A stretch of DNA of 64,000 bases from Deinococcus multiflagellatus. Lineage in GTDB: Bacteria; Deinococcota; Deinococci; Deinococcales; Deinococcaceae. The DNA lies in contig NZ_JAIQXV010000007.1 of the NCBI RefSeq assembly GCF_020166415.1, positions 62,001 to 126,000 of the forward strand, written 5' to 3'. Position 1 is the stretch's first letter; the number at the start of each line of letters is the position of its first letter. A program made the translations under genes and the position numbers. Below are positions 45,240 through 54,469 of this stretch, piece by piece. The notes under the pieces were generated by a model. It saw only the letters and a program-made list of their open reading frames with translations. It made no database searches and was not told the origin of the DNA.

Positions 45240-46160
45240 CTAAATCATATCCTCAAATGGGAGAAAGCTTTGATACCTATTGGCCATTTGAGGAGAAACA
45301 GAAGTGGGCTCTTTGATGGGTGGAACCTTAAGACCGGGACTGAAAAACATGATTTCTGTACCTTGATATCTCTGTGCCGCACTATAGCTGAGGCAATACT
45401 CAATGGAGTTTTTACCCTTGTAAATTTCGGATATTTCGGAGGCATTGTCATATGACACAATCCAAGGCGTTTCAATGGAGTTGATTGCTTCAGCAATATC
45501 AACATGATTCTGGTGGCAGTAATAATTTTTGTAGAGGTCTTGCCCTTTAACATAATAGGGTGGGTCAAGATATATCAAAGATTTCGGGCCCAGCGACCTG
45601 AACTGTCCTTCTATCAGCTGCTGAGCGTCCATATTGTACAAACTGATCCTTTTCCTATATAGAGCAATACGCCGAATCCTAGCTTTTAAATCCTCTTTGT
45701 TAAATCGAGCATCCAGCTTCCACTTGCCGCTCTGGTTTTTGCCTCCAATAACACCAGCTAGAATAATGCCTGATCGATTTGTTCGATTGAGAAAGAAGGT
45801 GGAAAATCCTATCTCCAACATTGAGTGATTCTCTTGATTGGTCTGCACGGCTTTTTGCTTATGCCATTCATCCATTGAAACATCTATGCTGTCAATCATG
45901 CGACACATTTCTTCTGGATGATTGATCACGGAATGCCAGAAGGAGTAAATGGCCGGGTCTAAGTCATTAATATGAATATGTTGGGCGTACTCATCAAACA
46001 AGAGCGATAAGGCTACTCCGGCGCCACCAGCATATGGTTCCGCGTAGTGAATGTCTAGCAGAGAGTTCTGCTTTAATAGGACTTTGACGTAATTTGTAAT
46101 TTTAGATTTTCCACCTGGATAACGTAAAGGAGTAGAGCGATTCATTGAAGATGACTCCAT
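45240..46160 (-). CDS. DNA adenine methylase, D12 class
   Basis: The 306-residue N6-adenine methyltransferase has RYPGGK (13-18), EPYAGGAG (41-48, AdoMet-binding), INDLDP (65-70) and the catalytic DPPY (199-202). The Dam-type order suggests GATC-like targets, but the specificity is unknown. AAGGAGC lies before ATG 46160. It is clearly more AT-rich than the phage around it, and no restriction endonuclease gene with an obvious motif is alongside. It is probably co-transcribed after the ParB-like gene. Confidence 0.9.
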   Translation of the reverse strand: MESSSMNRSTPLRYPGGKSKITNYVKVLLKQNSLLDIHYAEPYAGGAGVALSLLFDEYAQHIHINDLDPAIYSFWHSVINHPEEMCRMIDSIDVSMDEWHKQKAVQTNQENHSMLEIGFSTFFLNRTNRSGIILAGVIGGKNQSGKWKLDARFNKEDLKARIRRIALYRKRISLYNMDAQQLIEGQFRSLGPKSLIYLDPPYYVKGQDLYKNYYCHQNHVDIAEAINSIETPWIVSYDNASEISEIYKGKNSIEYCLSYSAAQRYQGTEIMFFSPGLKVPPIKEPTSVSPQMANRYQSFLPFEDMI

Positions 46161-46191
46161 TGAAGATGCTCCTTATGTTGAGTGTTAAAAT

Positions 46192-47742
46192 TCATGGCCA
46201 GATCCTTTCGATGAGCGGCAGAAGATTATGCCAAGTTATCTTCAGGCTTGTGGCCTCTGGATGCATTAGCGGATTATGTACATAGGCGTTAAGTGTCACA
46301 GTTGATCCAAGCGAACTAGTATCTGTCGTAAAATTCTTCACGGGCTGCATCTCTTTATGTTCAGCCTGACCATTGCCAATAATATGGTCAAGACACTTCT
46401 GAATTTTACCATTCAGATTTTTATCATTTCTTACTGTGATTACCAAATTATGCCTTTTCATGTATTCGTCGACACTCAGCTCTAAGAAAACACGTAGCAT
46501 TACGGCCCCGGCATTGGGAAACTGAGTAACGTTTAGTTTCTTTAATTCCTTGAAAAGCTCGTTTATTCTTGAAACCGTTATGGTCCTCGTATAACGAGCA
46601 GGGATAATGGAGTTACGTTCTCTTATACCCGCTAACTCTTTTGCCGTTAAATTCCCGGTTGAGGGTGGAGTGCCGCTCGCGGGGGTAGGAGTGTTGTTAG
46701 CGTTTGTAGTGGGTGTTGTCTGCGTGGCATTACTTCCGGGCGTTGGAGTGTTGTTCGGAGTGGAATTTGAGTTTGCCTCTCCGCTCTTAGAAGCATTGCT
46801 CGTAGTTGAGCCTCCAGCCTGCGCTTGGCCCTCTGTTGGCTCTGGACCGGTAGGTGGCGCAGTTGGTGAGGGTTGAACGTCACCAAGGCGCACCTCTTCC
46901 TCGCTAGCTTTGGAGTGGTCCGGCATAAACTCGGGGGCAAGACCAGCAATGTAGTCAAGACGCTGCTGCTTGCTCATCAATTGACTAACCTTAATTTTGC
47001 CAGACAAGTCTTCTATAATTTTTTGAAGCGGTTTAATAATCTCTTCTTCCGGAAATCGTGTGTAAAGCACTCTTTCTTTCTGTATCAAACCAATAACATC
47101 ACGAACATCTTTGGTAATAAGAAGGCGCTGGAGGTTCGTAATTTTGAAATTGGATAGATTCTCTTTTGCCTCAGCGCTTAACGTGCCATGATCCCTAACA
47201 AAATCGAGTACTTGAACCTCTGGAGGTGCACTGCCCTTTCTTGCCGTGTATCGTCCCTGAGACAACGCGTTCCATTCTACTAGTCCGGCGCCATCATTCT
47301 GTCCGGTGTGGCGCATCTTAATCCAGTGATCTGCCTCTTCTTCATCTTCAAAGATGATGCATCTCACCTCTGTAATAGGCTCATCGATAAATCTTTTGCT
47401 GAGGTCTCTAAATCTCTTTTCTAGTGATTTTTTGCCCACTCCAACAATCAAGTCGGGATTTGTTAGTATTTTGAGCGCGACAATTCTTCTATTACCCTCT
47501 AATGCAATATATTTTTCTGCTTCGTCTGCGCTCTTTGTTACTGCCAATAAAGCAGTGGGATCCATGCCATATTGGACTATGTCCTGGGCCAACTTATACA
47601 CCTGTTGTCCCAATATTTCGTCTGACATAATGTCGCGTATTACTTCCGCCTGCCCCATTCGCTGGCTGGTGTCATCAAGCCGTGGATTTTTCTGATCTAA
47701 CAAGATGTCGGAAAGGTCTAGAGGTGTGGGGAGCGAGGCCAT
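46192..47742 (-). CDS. ParB N-terminal-like domain protein
   Basis: The 516-residue protein has a ParB/sulfiredoxin-type N-domain: LSDILLDQKNPRLD, then IALEGNRRIVALKIL (GNRR 83-86) and a helical middle. A Pro/Thr/Asn low-complexity linker (about 280-365) leads to a C-terminal helical domain (RINELFKEL, GAVMLRVFLELSVDEYMKRH, YVHNPLMHP). ParB-like domains bind DNA and some cut or hydrolyse CTP. The gene is AT-rich like the methylase and ends 31 bases before it. The C-domain is unassigned. Confidence 0.75.
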   Translation of the reverse strand: MASLPTPLDLSDILLDQKNPRLDDTSQRMGQAEVIRDIMSDEILGQQVYKLAQDIVQYGMDPTALLAVTKSADEAEKYIALEGNRRIVALKILTNPDLIVGVGKKSLEKRFRDLSKRFIDEPITEVRCIIFEDEEEADHWIKMRHTGQNDGAGLVEWNALSQGRYTARKGSAPPEVQVLDFVRDHGTLSAEAKENLSNFKITNLQRLLITKDVRDVIGLIQKERVLYTRFPEEEIIKPLQKIIEDLSGKIKVSQLMSKQQRLDYIAGLAPEFMPDHSKASEEEVRLGDVQPSPTAPPTGPEPTEGQAQAGGSTTSNASKSGEANSNSTPNNTPTPGSNATQTTPTTNANNTPTPASGTPPSTGNLTAKELAGIRERNSIIPARYTRTITVSRINELFKELKKLNVTQFPNAGAVMLRVFLELSVDEYMKRHNLVITVRNDKNLNGKIQKCLDHIIGNGQAEHKEMQPVKNFTTDTSSLGSTVTLNAYVHNPLMHPEATSLKITWHNLLPLIERIWP

Positions 47743-47988
47743 TTAGCACAGGTTACGCCAGATTTCTTCCTGTCATAAGCGAAAATGGGTTCAATGGACA
47801 TGAAGTCAGCTGTGTCTCGGCCTATTGTCTAGACAAACTCATTCGCGATTCGTTCTGCTGAGGTATGTACCTAGCAGATTTTAAGGATGAAAGTTCTGTC
47901 ACGCCAAAGTACATGATTCGTTCAAAGCCATAAGGACCCCCCCGCCCTTGCCGAAGCGCGGACAGGGGGAAACGGCGCAAGTTGTCCG

Positions 47989-48510
47989 TTACTTTCGAGG
48001 CTTCACCGCTAGCTTGTACGCCGCTTCAATGCTCGTCACGATCAAGGTCTCCAGCAGGCTTGTAAACGGCTTCACAGCGGCTGGCAGCAGCGGCGTGGCA
48101 TACGTGCGCCACACGTGCCGGGTAATCACCACGACCAGCACGCGCGCCTCCAGGCCGCCCACCTGTGGCAGGCCTTCAGCAACCGCGGCACTCACGCCCT
48201 GACCCAGCGTGATCACCTCATTCCAGGTGAACGGCGGCCGCGCCAGCTCCTGCCCCGCCGCGATCAGTGCGGGCAGGTGCTTGCCCAGAAAGGTCTCCAG
48301 GTCCGCATCGCTGACCGTGGGCGTGGGCGCCACAGTCACGCTGGGGACGGCGGCGGGCTGCGTCAGGGGCGGCGCTGCGGGCTCACTCTGCGCCTTCACG
48401 CTGGCCTTCTGCGGCGGCAGGGCAGGAATGGCCTGCACCTCGACCGCCGCGTCACGGCGGGCCTTCAGAATGGCTTCAATGTCGGCACGGGTGGCATGTT
48501 TCTGGGTCAT
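47989..48510 (-). CDS. Phage structural or late protein, unknown
   Basis: GGAGGG precedes ATG 48510. The 173-residue protein has an Ala/Pro-rich N-half and a helical C-half (RVLVVVITRHVWRTYATPLL, PFTSLLETLIVTSIEAAYKLAVKPRK in blocks). A terminator-like hairpin follows at about 47937-47970. A fragment of a related gene end lies at 45172-45234, on the other side of the methylase cassette. Confidence 0.6.
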   Translation of the reverse strand: MTQKHATRADIEAILKARRDAAVEVQAIPALPPQKASVKAQSEPAAPPLTQPAAVPSVTVAPTPTVSDADLETFLGKHLPALIAAGQELARPPFTWNEVITLGQGVSAAVAEGLPQVGGLEARVLVVVITRHVWRTYATPLLPAAVKPFTSLLETLIVTSIEAAYKLAVKPRK

Positions 48511-48713
48511 GTCCGAGCCCTCCAAAGGGCGCGGCCCCCGCATCTGCAGGGGCCGGTGAATGGGGTGGAATGGGGCGGGCTGAGTATTCCGAAGGCAGGA
48601 AAGTGCCCACGCGGAGTCAGGGGGAGGGCCGCCAGGAGCGGAGAAACGTGGAAATTATTCCGCCATAGGGGGAATGGGGCGGATTGGAGAAGCTGTCCCC
48701 ATTCGAGCAGGCT

Positions 48714-49340
48714 TCAGGTGAGATAAGGCAGGGCCCGGTGGTATAGGGCCACCATCTCGTCGGCATGCAGCATGGCTGGGCCGTTCACCGCTCGGCGCGT
48801 CTCACGGATGTTGCCGGCGGTCGCCAGCCGGTTCGCCGCACTCATGCGGACCCAGTAATAGGCGCCGCCCAGCAGCCCGACGCCAATCTGCTCCAGCAGC
48901 TCCGGCTGCGCGGTCAGGGGCAGGTCCACCGCCCGCTCGACCGCCAGGGTGTTGGCCCGGCCCGTGATCTGCAGGTGGCCCCAGCCCCGGAACGCCCAGC
49001 CGTCCCCGCTGGCCACGTCCCCGTTCCCGAGGCGCCCGGCGTACACGAGGTTTGCCAGCTTCTCAGGGTTACGCAGGTAGGCGTTCGGGTCATGGCGGCC
49101 GCCGTGTTGGGGGTCGAAGCGGCTGGGCCAGACCGTCCGCAGCCGCTGGGCCGTGGTGTAGAACAGGTCCTCGCGTTTAGGTTGAATGCCAGCCTCAACG
49201 GTCATGTTCGCCAGCCACGCTGCCACGCTCTTGGGGTCCGTGATGCCGAACAGGTCGGCGGCGCGCTGGGCTTTCTCGGCGGTGACATCGGACGTGGGGT
49301 GCCGGGGCACCAGCACCCGGATCAGGGCTGGGGTGATCAT
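48714..49340 (-). CDS. Glycoside hydrolase family 19-type endolysin
   Basis: The 208-residue protein has the chitinase-19-like lysozyme pattern: NMTVEAGIQPKREDLFYTTAQRL (catalytic Glu region), LANLVYAGRLGNGDVASGDG and WAFRGWGHLQITGRANT. It should cut peptidoglycan at lysis. Its start overlaps the stop of the membrane protein upstream, the common holin-endolysin arrangement. No signal peptide, so release depends on a holin. Confidence 0.88.
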   Translation of the reverse strand: MITPALIRVLVPRHPTSDVTAEKAQRAADLFGITDPKSVAAWLANMTVEAGIQPKREDLFYTTAQRLRTVWPSRFDPQHGGRHDPNAYLRNPEKLANLVYAGRLGNGDVASGDGWAFRGWGHLQITGRANTLAVERAVDLPLTAQPELLEQIGVGLLGGAYYWVRMSAANRLATAGNIRETRRAVNGPAMLHADEMVALYHRALPYLT

Positions 49341-49879
49341 TGCTCTCCTTTCAGGCGGGCCAGCTCGGCGAGCGCCGCGTCCCGCTCTTCATCGGCTTTC
49401 TTGGCCCGCGCCTCGCAGTCGTTGAGGCGGTCGGTGTCGTTGGGACGGGTGATCACGCGCATAGGCACGATGGCGCAGAAGGCCAGCAGGATGAGGTTCA
49501 CGACCGTGAACTCCAGGCGCTCGGTGCGCGAAATCCCCAGCCACAGCGCCAGGAACACCACCTCCAGACTCAGGCCCAGGTACATCAGCGGGTGCATGGC
49601 GCGCACGCCCAGGAGCGCCCACAGACACAGCGCGGCGACGCCCTCAATGGCCCAGACCGTGACCTGCCACGTGTTCCCCCCCAGCCCGGCGCGGCCCGCC
49701 TCGCCAAACAGCCCAGAGGCGGTCACGCTGCCCACCATGACCCCCAGCAGCACCAGGGCGAGCAGGACATGCCAGGCCCGCAGCGGCGGCGGCTGCAGGG
49801 GATTGTGCGCGCGCGCGAAGCGGCTGGCCCGCTCACGGCTCACGTTCGTCACCTTCGGATTCAGTGCCTTGCGGGTCAT
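49337..49879 (-). CDS. Phage membrane protein, probably lysis-associated
   Basis: AAGGAGGACC precedes ATG 49879. The 180-residue protein has three or four hydrophobic helices (about 34-52, 70-90, 98-115, 122-142) and a charged coiled-coil tail (CEARAKKADEERDAALAELARLKGEQ region). It lies directly before the endolysin gene. A holin or spanin-like role is plausible. Confidence 0.65.
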   Translation of the reverse strand: MTRKALNPKVTNVSRERASRFARAHNPLQPPPLRAWHVLLALVLLGVMVGSVTASGLFGEAGRAGLGGNTWQVTVWAIEGVAALCLWALLGVRAMHPLMYLGLSLEVVFLALWLGISRTERLEFTVVNLILLAFCAIVPMRVITRPNDTDRLNDCEARAKKADEERDAALAELARLKGEQ

Positions 49880-50291
49880 CCGGTGGTCCTCCTTTCTTGG
49901 TGCGGGCGGCGGCCTTCTCGGCCAGCTTCTGCAGCGGCCCGGTGGCGCTGGCGGCGGCCCAATCCACCGCCACCTCCCAGCCGTTGTTGCGCAGAAACTC
50001 CCAGGCCCGGGGCACGATGACGGCCAGCACGGCCGCCACCAGCCCCACGCCCTCGAAGGTCCGCAGGGGCTTGACCAGTCCCGTGATGACGAGCGTGCCC
50101 AACGTGCCGACCAGGGCACTGACCAGGGACTCGGGCAGGACCGTGCCCCACGGGCTGAGCGGCAGCTGCTTGCCGCGCTGGGCGTTGCGGCTGCGCACGG
50201 TCTCCAGCAGCGACACCAGCGCCCCCATGCCGGCCGCGTAGGCGACGAGCGACCAATCGACGGCGCTTAGAAATGCTGCAGGTTGTGTCAC
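49833..50291 (-). CDS. Holin-like phage membrane protein
   Basis: The 152-residue protein has hydrophobic helices at about 12-28, 52-75 and 78-98 and a charged C-terminus (AARTKKGGPPDDP). Size and topology fit a phage holin. The gene overlaps the next one by 47 bases, unusually long for this cluster. Confidence 0.65.
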   Translation of the reverse strand: MTQPAAFLSAVDWSLVAYAAGMGALVSLLETVRSRNAQRGKQLPLSPWGTVLPESLVSALVGTLGTLVITGLVKPLRTFEGVGLVAAVLAVIVPRAWEFLRNNGWEVAVDWAAASATGPLQKLAEKAAARTKKGGPPDDPQGTESEGDEREP

Positions 50292-50300
50292 TGGCCCTCC

Positions 50301-50681
50301 TCATTGCGGCCTCGGAGAAAACGGATTGACCATGCCGGGGATGATCAGGGGATACGAGGTGGTGCCAGAGGCGCTGCGCACACTGGCGCGCCAGTACCAC
50401 GGCACGCCGTCGCGCGTCAGCGGGCGGCTGGGCGTGAGGGTGAACCAGCCGTTGCGCGGAAAGGTGCCGCCGACATAGCTCTCCAGGCGCACCTGCACCT
50501 GCACACAGGGCTTCGACACCGTGAGCGTGACGTGGTAGATGCCGGGCGTGATGGTGGGCCTGGACGTGGCCTTTACCGCGCAGGGATCCGGCGGCGGTGC
50601 GCCGGGTGCGGCGGCCGACAGTGGCGCGGACAGGACGAGGGCCGCGCCGATCAGCAGCGCGGCCAGGGTGTGGCGTCTCAT
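50301..50681 (-). CDS. Small exported phage protein
   Basis: The 126-residue protein has a signal peptide (RRHTLAALLIGAALVLSAPL) and two Cys (DPCAVK, KPCVQV). The mature part is beta-rich. Position before the holin-like gene suggests a lysis or envelope role; no family recognised. Confidence 0.6.
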   Translation of the reverse strand: MRRHTLAALLIGAALVLSAPLSAAAPGAPPPDPCAVKATSRPTITPGIYHVTLTVSKPCVQVQVRLESYVGGTFPRNGWFTLTPSRPLTRDGVPWYWRASVRSASGTTSYPLIIPGMVNPFSPRPQ

Positions 50682-50759
50682 GGGCCTCCTGGGTGGCCAG
50701 CAGGAATGAAGACCGCCCCAGCGCTGGCCGGCTGGGGCGGGGTGGTGAGCACAGAGGGG

Positions 50760-51716
50760 TTAACGCTCGATCTGGATGCTGAAGTGCATGGGGTAGGTGG
50801 TGTTGTCGGTTGCCAGCGCGCTGCCTGAATTCTGGTAGGCGAACAGCTCGAAAAAGTCCCCCGGCTGCACTGGCACCATTGCGGTCGAGGCCTGCGTCAG
50901 GAACAGCCCATTGCCCTGCAACCCTTCCCGGCCCCCCGCGAATCGCTGGCCGTTTTTCTTGATGAGGGCCGAGCGGTAACCTGTGGCGCTCGCGCCATCA
51001 AAGCTCACCGCGCCGGACAGGCCCACGCGGCTCACGCCCTCGGGCACCGTGAGCCGCGTGGGCGCCGCTGGCGACCAGAACTCCTGGTCATCGTAGGCCG
51101 CCTCACTCCAGGCCAGTGCCGTGTCCGCCGCGTTGGGGATGACCAGATTGCCGCCCAGGGTCAGCAGCGCGCCGCCGGGCAGGTCCTCGGGGTCCACTGG
51201 GCCCGCCACCCCTTTGGGCAGATACGTGCCGCTGAAGAAGTTGAAGGTGGGCAGGAACATATTGGGGTTCGACAGGAAGCGAATCCCGGCCCGCTCGAAG
51301 CCCACCGTGCGGTTCACGTCCACCCACACCATGCCCTGCGTGATGCGGGCCTTAAAAATCGCGTTGGTGGGCAGCTGCACGGTCTGGTTCAGCTGCACCA
51401 CGCGCCGGTTGGGCTGCTGTGGATTCGGGGCCAGGGCCCAGGTGCCCGAGGCCAGCACGGCATTGTTCGCGTCCAGCACCTCCACCGTGTGCCCCACCTC
51501 GAAGTTGTTTTCGGATTCGAGGGCATTGAACGTGAGCGGCTGCAGGGCCCTGAACTCCGAGACATGGTTGCCGTTCGCCAGGCTGCTCCCCACGCTGCTG
51601 CCCGCCACGGTGAACAGCCGGTAGACCTGTGGGGGCAGCGCGCTCAGGCGCACCGGCCCGGCGGCGGCCGGGGGGGTCGGCGCCGCCGAGGGCTGGGGGC
51701 GAAACAGGGCGCGCAT
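50760..51716 (-). CDS. Phage tail fibre/receptor-binding-like protein
   Basis: The 318-residue protein is Asn/Gly/Thr-rich with beta-strand character (VEVLDANNAVLASGTWAL, PTFNFFSGTYLPKG) and a C-terminal compact domain ending MHFSIQIER. It is placed after the tail genes and before lysis, where fibres are usual. No family recognised; assignment is by position and composition. Confidence 0.55.
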   Translation of the reverse strand: MRALFRPQPSAAPTPPAAAGPVRLSALPPQVYRLFTVAGSSVGSSLANGNHVSEFRALQPLTFNALESENNFEVGHTVEVLDANNAVLASGTWALAPNPQQPNRRVVQLNQTVQLPTNAIFKARITQGMVWVDVNRTVGFERAGIRFLSNPNMFLPTFNFFSGTYLPKGVAGPVDPEDLPGGALLTLGGNLVIPNAADTALAWSEAAYDDQEFWSPAAPTRLTVPEGVSRVGLSGAVSFDGASATGYRSALIKKNGQRFAGGREGLQGNGLFLTQASTAMVPVQPGDFFELFAYQNSGSALATDNTTYPMHFSIQIER

Positions 51717-52201
51717 CAGCTGCTCCCCCCGAAGGGCGGCGCGGTGCGCACGCCGCTCACCTCGACATACAGGCTGACCGCTGGCCCGCCCTCATCGGCA
51801 GGCAGGGCGCGAAACGATTCGAGCTGGGCCCGGGTGTCGAGCGCGATGATGCTGCCCTCGGGCCAAAGCGCGCCGAACGGCTGCCCCTGCACAGGCTGAT
51901 AGCCCTCCACGCATGTGGCGCGCACGGGACCGCCCTGGACGTACACCACGGCGGACATGCCTGAGCCCTCCACACCGTCCACAAAGCTGGGCGGCAGAGC
52001 GGTGGGCAGGTCGTTGTCCGGCACCTGCACGGTGGTCGCGCGCAGCGCCTCGGTGGCCAGTGTGGGGGAGGGGCCTGGGGCACTGCCGCCCCCACCCAAC
52101 TCCCCCTGCTGCACGGGGACCACCGTGTTGTTCGGCCCCTGCACCATCAGCAGGACCTTGCGGGTTTGGGCGCCCAAGAATTGCTTCAGTGTGAATGTCA
52201 T
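51716..52201 (-). CDS. Phage tail-associated protein, unknown
   Basis: GGGAGCG precedes ATG 52201. The 161-residue protein overlaps the next gene as TGATG. It opens with TLKQFLGAQTRKVLLMVQGPNN and has a Gly/Ser/Pro linker. It probably belongs to the fibre set. Confidence 0.5.
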   Translation of the reverse strand: MTFTLKQFLGAQTRKVLLMVQGPNNTVVPVQQGELGGGGSAPGPSPTLATEALRATTVQVPDNDLPTALPPSFVDGVEGSGMSAVVYVQGGPVRATCVEGYQPVQGQPFGALWPEGSIIALDTRAQLESFRALPADEGGPAVSLYVEVSGVRTAPPFGGSS

Positions 52202-52271
52202 GTCGCTCCCTGCCCGGCGGAATGCGAAGCCCCCCACGGCCGGGCACGTGGGGGGTGGGGTGAAGCGGGGC

Positions 52272-53081
52272 TCAACTGCGGCGGCGGGCGTAGAGGTTCA
52301 TGACCAGCAGGGCACGCGACTGACCCGAGGCGTCGGGCGGCGTGGTGACCTGCACCCGCAAGCGGTGACTCACGATGGCCGGCACCAGATCCACCGCTGC
52401 GGTCCAGACCCGCGCCCCTACCTGGAACACCGTCTTGAACCCGGCCGTGAATCCGTCCAGCTCTGCCATGCCAATCAGGGCGTCGTGCGCGTAAGCGAAG
52501 CGCACATGCTGAACGTGATAGGCCCCACCTGAATCCGTGCAGGTCAGCACGCCCTCGGCATAGAACCAGCGGTTGGGGGTGGGCTGCATGTCCGGTGGCA
52601 GCTGCCCTGTGCCGGGCAGGAGCTCAAAGGTGTTGCCCTGGCCCAGCGCCTGCCCGGCCAGCACCACGCGCTCGATCTGTGAGGCCCCTCTGCCGCCCTC
52701 CACGGGCACGCCCTGGGCGATCCCACCGGCAAACAGGCTGTGGCCGCCCAACGCCAGGCTGCCCGCACCGTCCGTGGTGCCGCCCGCCAGCGCCACGCTG
52801 TTCGGCGCAAAGGCTTGGCTGGTGTCGCCGAAGGCCGCTGTGTAGTTGTTGTAGGCGCCGGCCACGCGGCCGTGGGCGAAGGCCCCGTCGCCCTGCGCCT
52901 CGGCGCCAATCCCGCCCGCCGTGGCCCCATTGCCGCTGGCCACGTTGGGCATGTCGGTGGGCGTGCCGGTGAGGCTGCCCACGCTGCCCCCACCTCCCCC
53001 ACCGCCGCCCTGTTCCAGGGTGGTGATGCGCGTGAGCGCGGCTTCGTGCTGTGCTTTGGTCACCAGTGGTCCTGCAGCCAT
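52272..53081 (-). CDS. Phage tail fibre protein with YadA-head-like repeats
   Basis: The 269-residue protein has a short helix, an eight-glycine linker, then trimeric-autotransporter-head-like repeats (GDGAFAHGRVAGAYNNYTAAFGD; APNSVALAGG; SLALGGHSLFAGG in blocks). In this fold Ala/Ser-Val-Ala-type motifs stack as a left-handed beta roll. A C-terminal globular domain follows. It is probably part of the host-recognition fibre. Confidence 0.65.
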   Translation of the reverse strand: MAAGPLVTKAQHEAALTRITTLEQGGGGGGGGSVGSLTGTPTDMPNVASGNGATAGGIGAEAQGDGAFAHGRVAGAYNNYTAAFGDTSQAFAPNSVALAGGTTDGAGSLALGGHSLFAGGIAQGVPVEGGRGASQIERVVLAGQALGQGNTFELLPGTGQLPPDMQPTPNRWFYAEGVLTCTDSGGAYHVQHVRFAYAHDALIGMAELDGFTAGFKTVFQVGARVWTAAVDLVPAIVSHRLRVQVTTPPDASGQSRALLVMNLYARRRS

Positions 53082-54469
53082 CAGTTGCTCCTTTCGACGA
53101 CCGGATAGCCGTCTGCTTCGGGGGTGGCGGTGCCATCCGGCAGGGTCAGGTAGCCCTGCGCGTCGAGCGTGCCAGTCGCGTTCGTGATCGTGAGATAGCC
53201 AGCCGGGTCCGTCGTGGTGATGTAGGGCCCGGGGCTGCTCCCACCCTCCAGCGAGCCACCCTGGGCCGGCACCAGGGCGCGCAGCAGCGTCGCCGCCCCG
53301 CTGTCGTCGGTGCGGTGAATGCGGAGGATGCCCGGCGGCAGCACCATCGGGAAGGTGACGGGTTGAAAGTCCAGTGCGCCGTCCGGCTGGAACGCCACGT
53401 CGGCCGGGATGCCGGTCACACCCTCCAGGCGGATGCCCGCGAGGCCCCCCGGCTCATCAGTGACGGGAAACAGCACGCCTTCCTCCGGGGTGGCGTCGGC
53501 GAGGATGAACGTCACCGGCACGGCGCCGTGCAGAATGCCGTCCTCGCCGTCTGTGCCCGGTTCACCCTGATCGCCCTTGTCCCCTTTGTCGCCCTTGTCG
53601 CCTTTGTCCCCCTTGGCGCCGGGGGCGCCCAGCAGCTGCAGCACGTTGACGTAGGCCCCATTCCGGCGCTGGTAGATGTTGCCGGTGCCGCTGGTGTCGG
53701 CCCACACGTCGCCGTCTGACCCCACGCCGTTGTCCGGCACGCCGGCCACGAAGCGCCACTCGCCGCCCAGCCGCAGGCCGCCGCTGCTGGTCTGGCCGGT
53801 GCTCAGGTCGGCGGTGCCGTCCCCATTGCGGATCGCCAGATGGTCGAAGCGGGCGGCGATTTGCTTGCTTGCGATGGCCCCCTGGGTGTTGCGCAGCCAC
53901 AGGCTCAGCGTGGCCTGCCCCATGTGGGTGCCCCACGCGGCCGGCAGCGCGGCGTCCAGGCCCTGGGCGTTGCGGCTCAGCTGCACGCGCCCCTGCGCCG
54001 TGTCCACGGTCAAGCGGGTGCGGTAGGGGGTGCCCACGACCGGGGCGGGCAGCACGCCGAGGGTGGTGACCGCCTCCTGCCCGGTACCGGGCGCCACCAC
54101 GAAGCGCAGCGCCCGCCCGTCCCAATTGAGCACCGCGCCGTCGCCGTGCAGGGTAAAGCCGCACGGCACCAGGGGCGAGGGGCCGTCCGAAGGCTCCAGC
54201 AGCACCCGGTGGTCGTACTGCAGCTGCAGGTGCGGGCCCTGGAACCGAGTGGCGCTCAGGGCCACCACCTGCCCCTGCACGGGGCCGCTGTCGCTGCCGG
54301 TGTTGAGGTTGATCGGGCCCATGACCAGTTCGCCAGCGTCCAGGTAGATCAGGGGGTCGAGATTGCCCTCCTGGTTGGTCACATAGTCTGGGCCGAGGAA
54401 CGTGCGGTTGAAGGTGTCGGTAAAGCTCCACTGCGCCGGATCGGGCGGCGGGTTGGTCGGTAGGGTCAA
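53081..54469 (-). CDS. Phage tail protein with collagen-like segment
   Basis: The 462-residue protein has an N-terminal LamG/concanavalin-like beta domain (about 10-210). A linker leads to a short collagen-like Gly-x-y run (GDKGDKGDKGDKGDQGEPG, about 293-312), then a C-terminal domain. Such triple-helix segments trimerise phage fibres. The start overlaps the previous gene by four bases. Confidence 0.7.
   Translation of the reverse strand: MTLPTNPPPDPAQWSFTDTFNRTFLGPDYVTNQEGNLDPLIYLDAGELVMGPINLNTGSDSGPVQGQVVALSATRFQGPHLQLQYDHRVLLEPSDGPSPLVPCGFTLHGDGAVLNWDGRALRFVVAPGTGQEAVTTLGVLPAPVVGTPYRTRLTVDTAQGRVQLSRNAQGLDAALPAAWGTHMGQATLSLWLRNTQGAIASKQIAARFDHLAIRNGDGTADLSTGQTSSGGLRLGGEWRFVAGVPDNGVGSDGDVWADTSGTGNIYQRRNGAYVNVLQLLGAPGAKGDKGDKGDKGDKGDQGEPGTDGEDGILHGAVPVTFILADATPEEGVLFPVTDEPGGLAGIRLEGVTGIPADVAFQPDGALDFQPVTFPMVLPPGILRIHRTDDSGAATLLRALVPAQGGSLEGGSSPGPYITTTDPAGYLTITNATGTLDAQGYLTLPDGTATPEADGYPVVERSN

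Noticed and set aside
45240..47742. A complete restriction-modification system
   Set aside because: A methylase is certain, but the neighbour shows ParB-like motifs and no PD-(D/E)xK or HNH restriction signature that I can see.
53575..53620. Short tandem repeat resembling a CRISPR or microsatellite
   Set aside because: It encodes the Gly-Asp-Lys collagen-like run of a tail protein in frame; no spacers are present. No CRISPR array was seen in the window.
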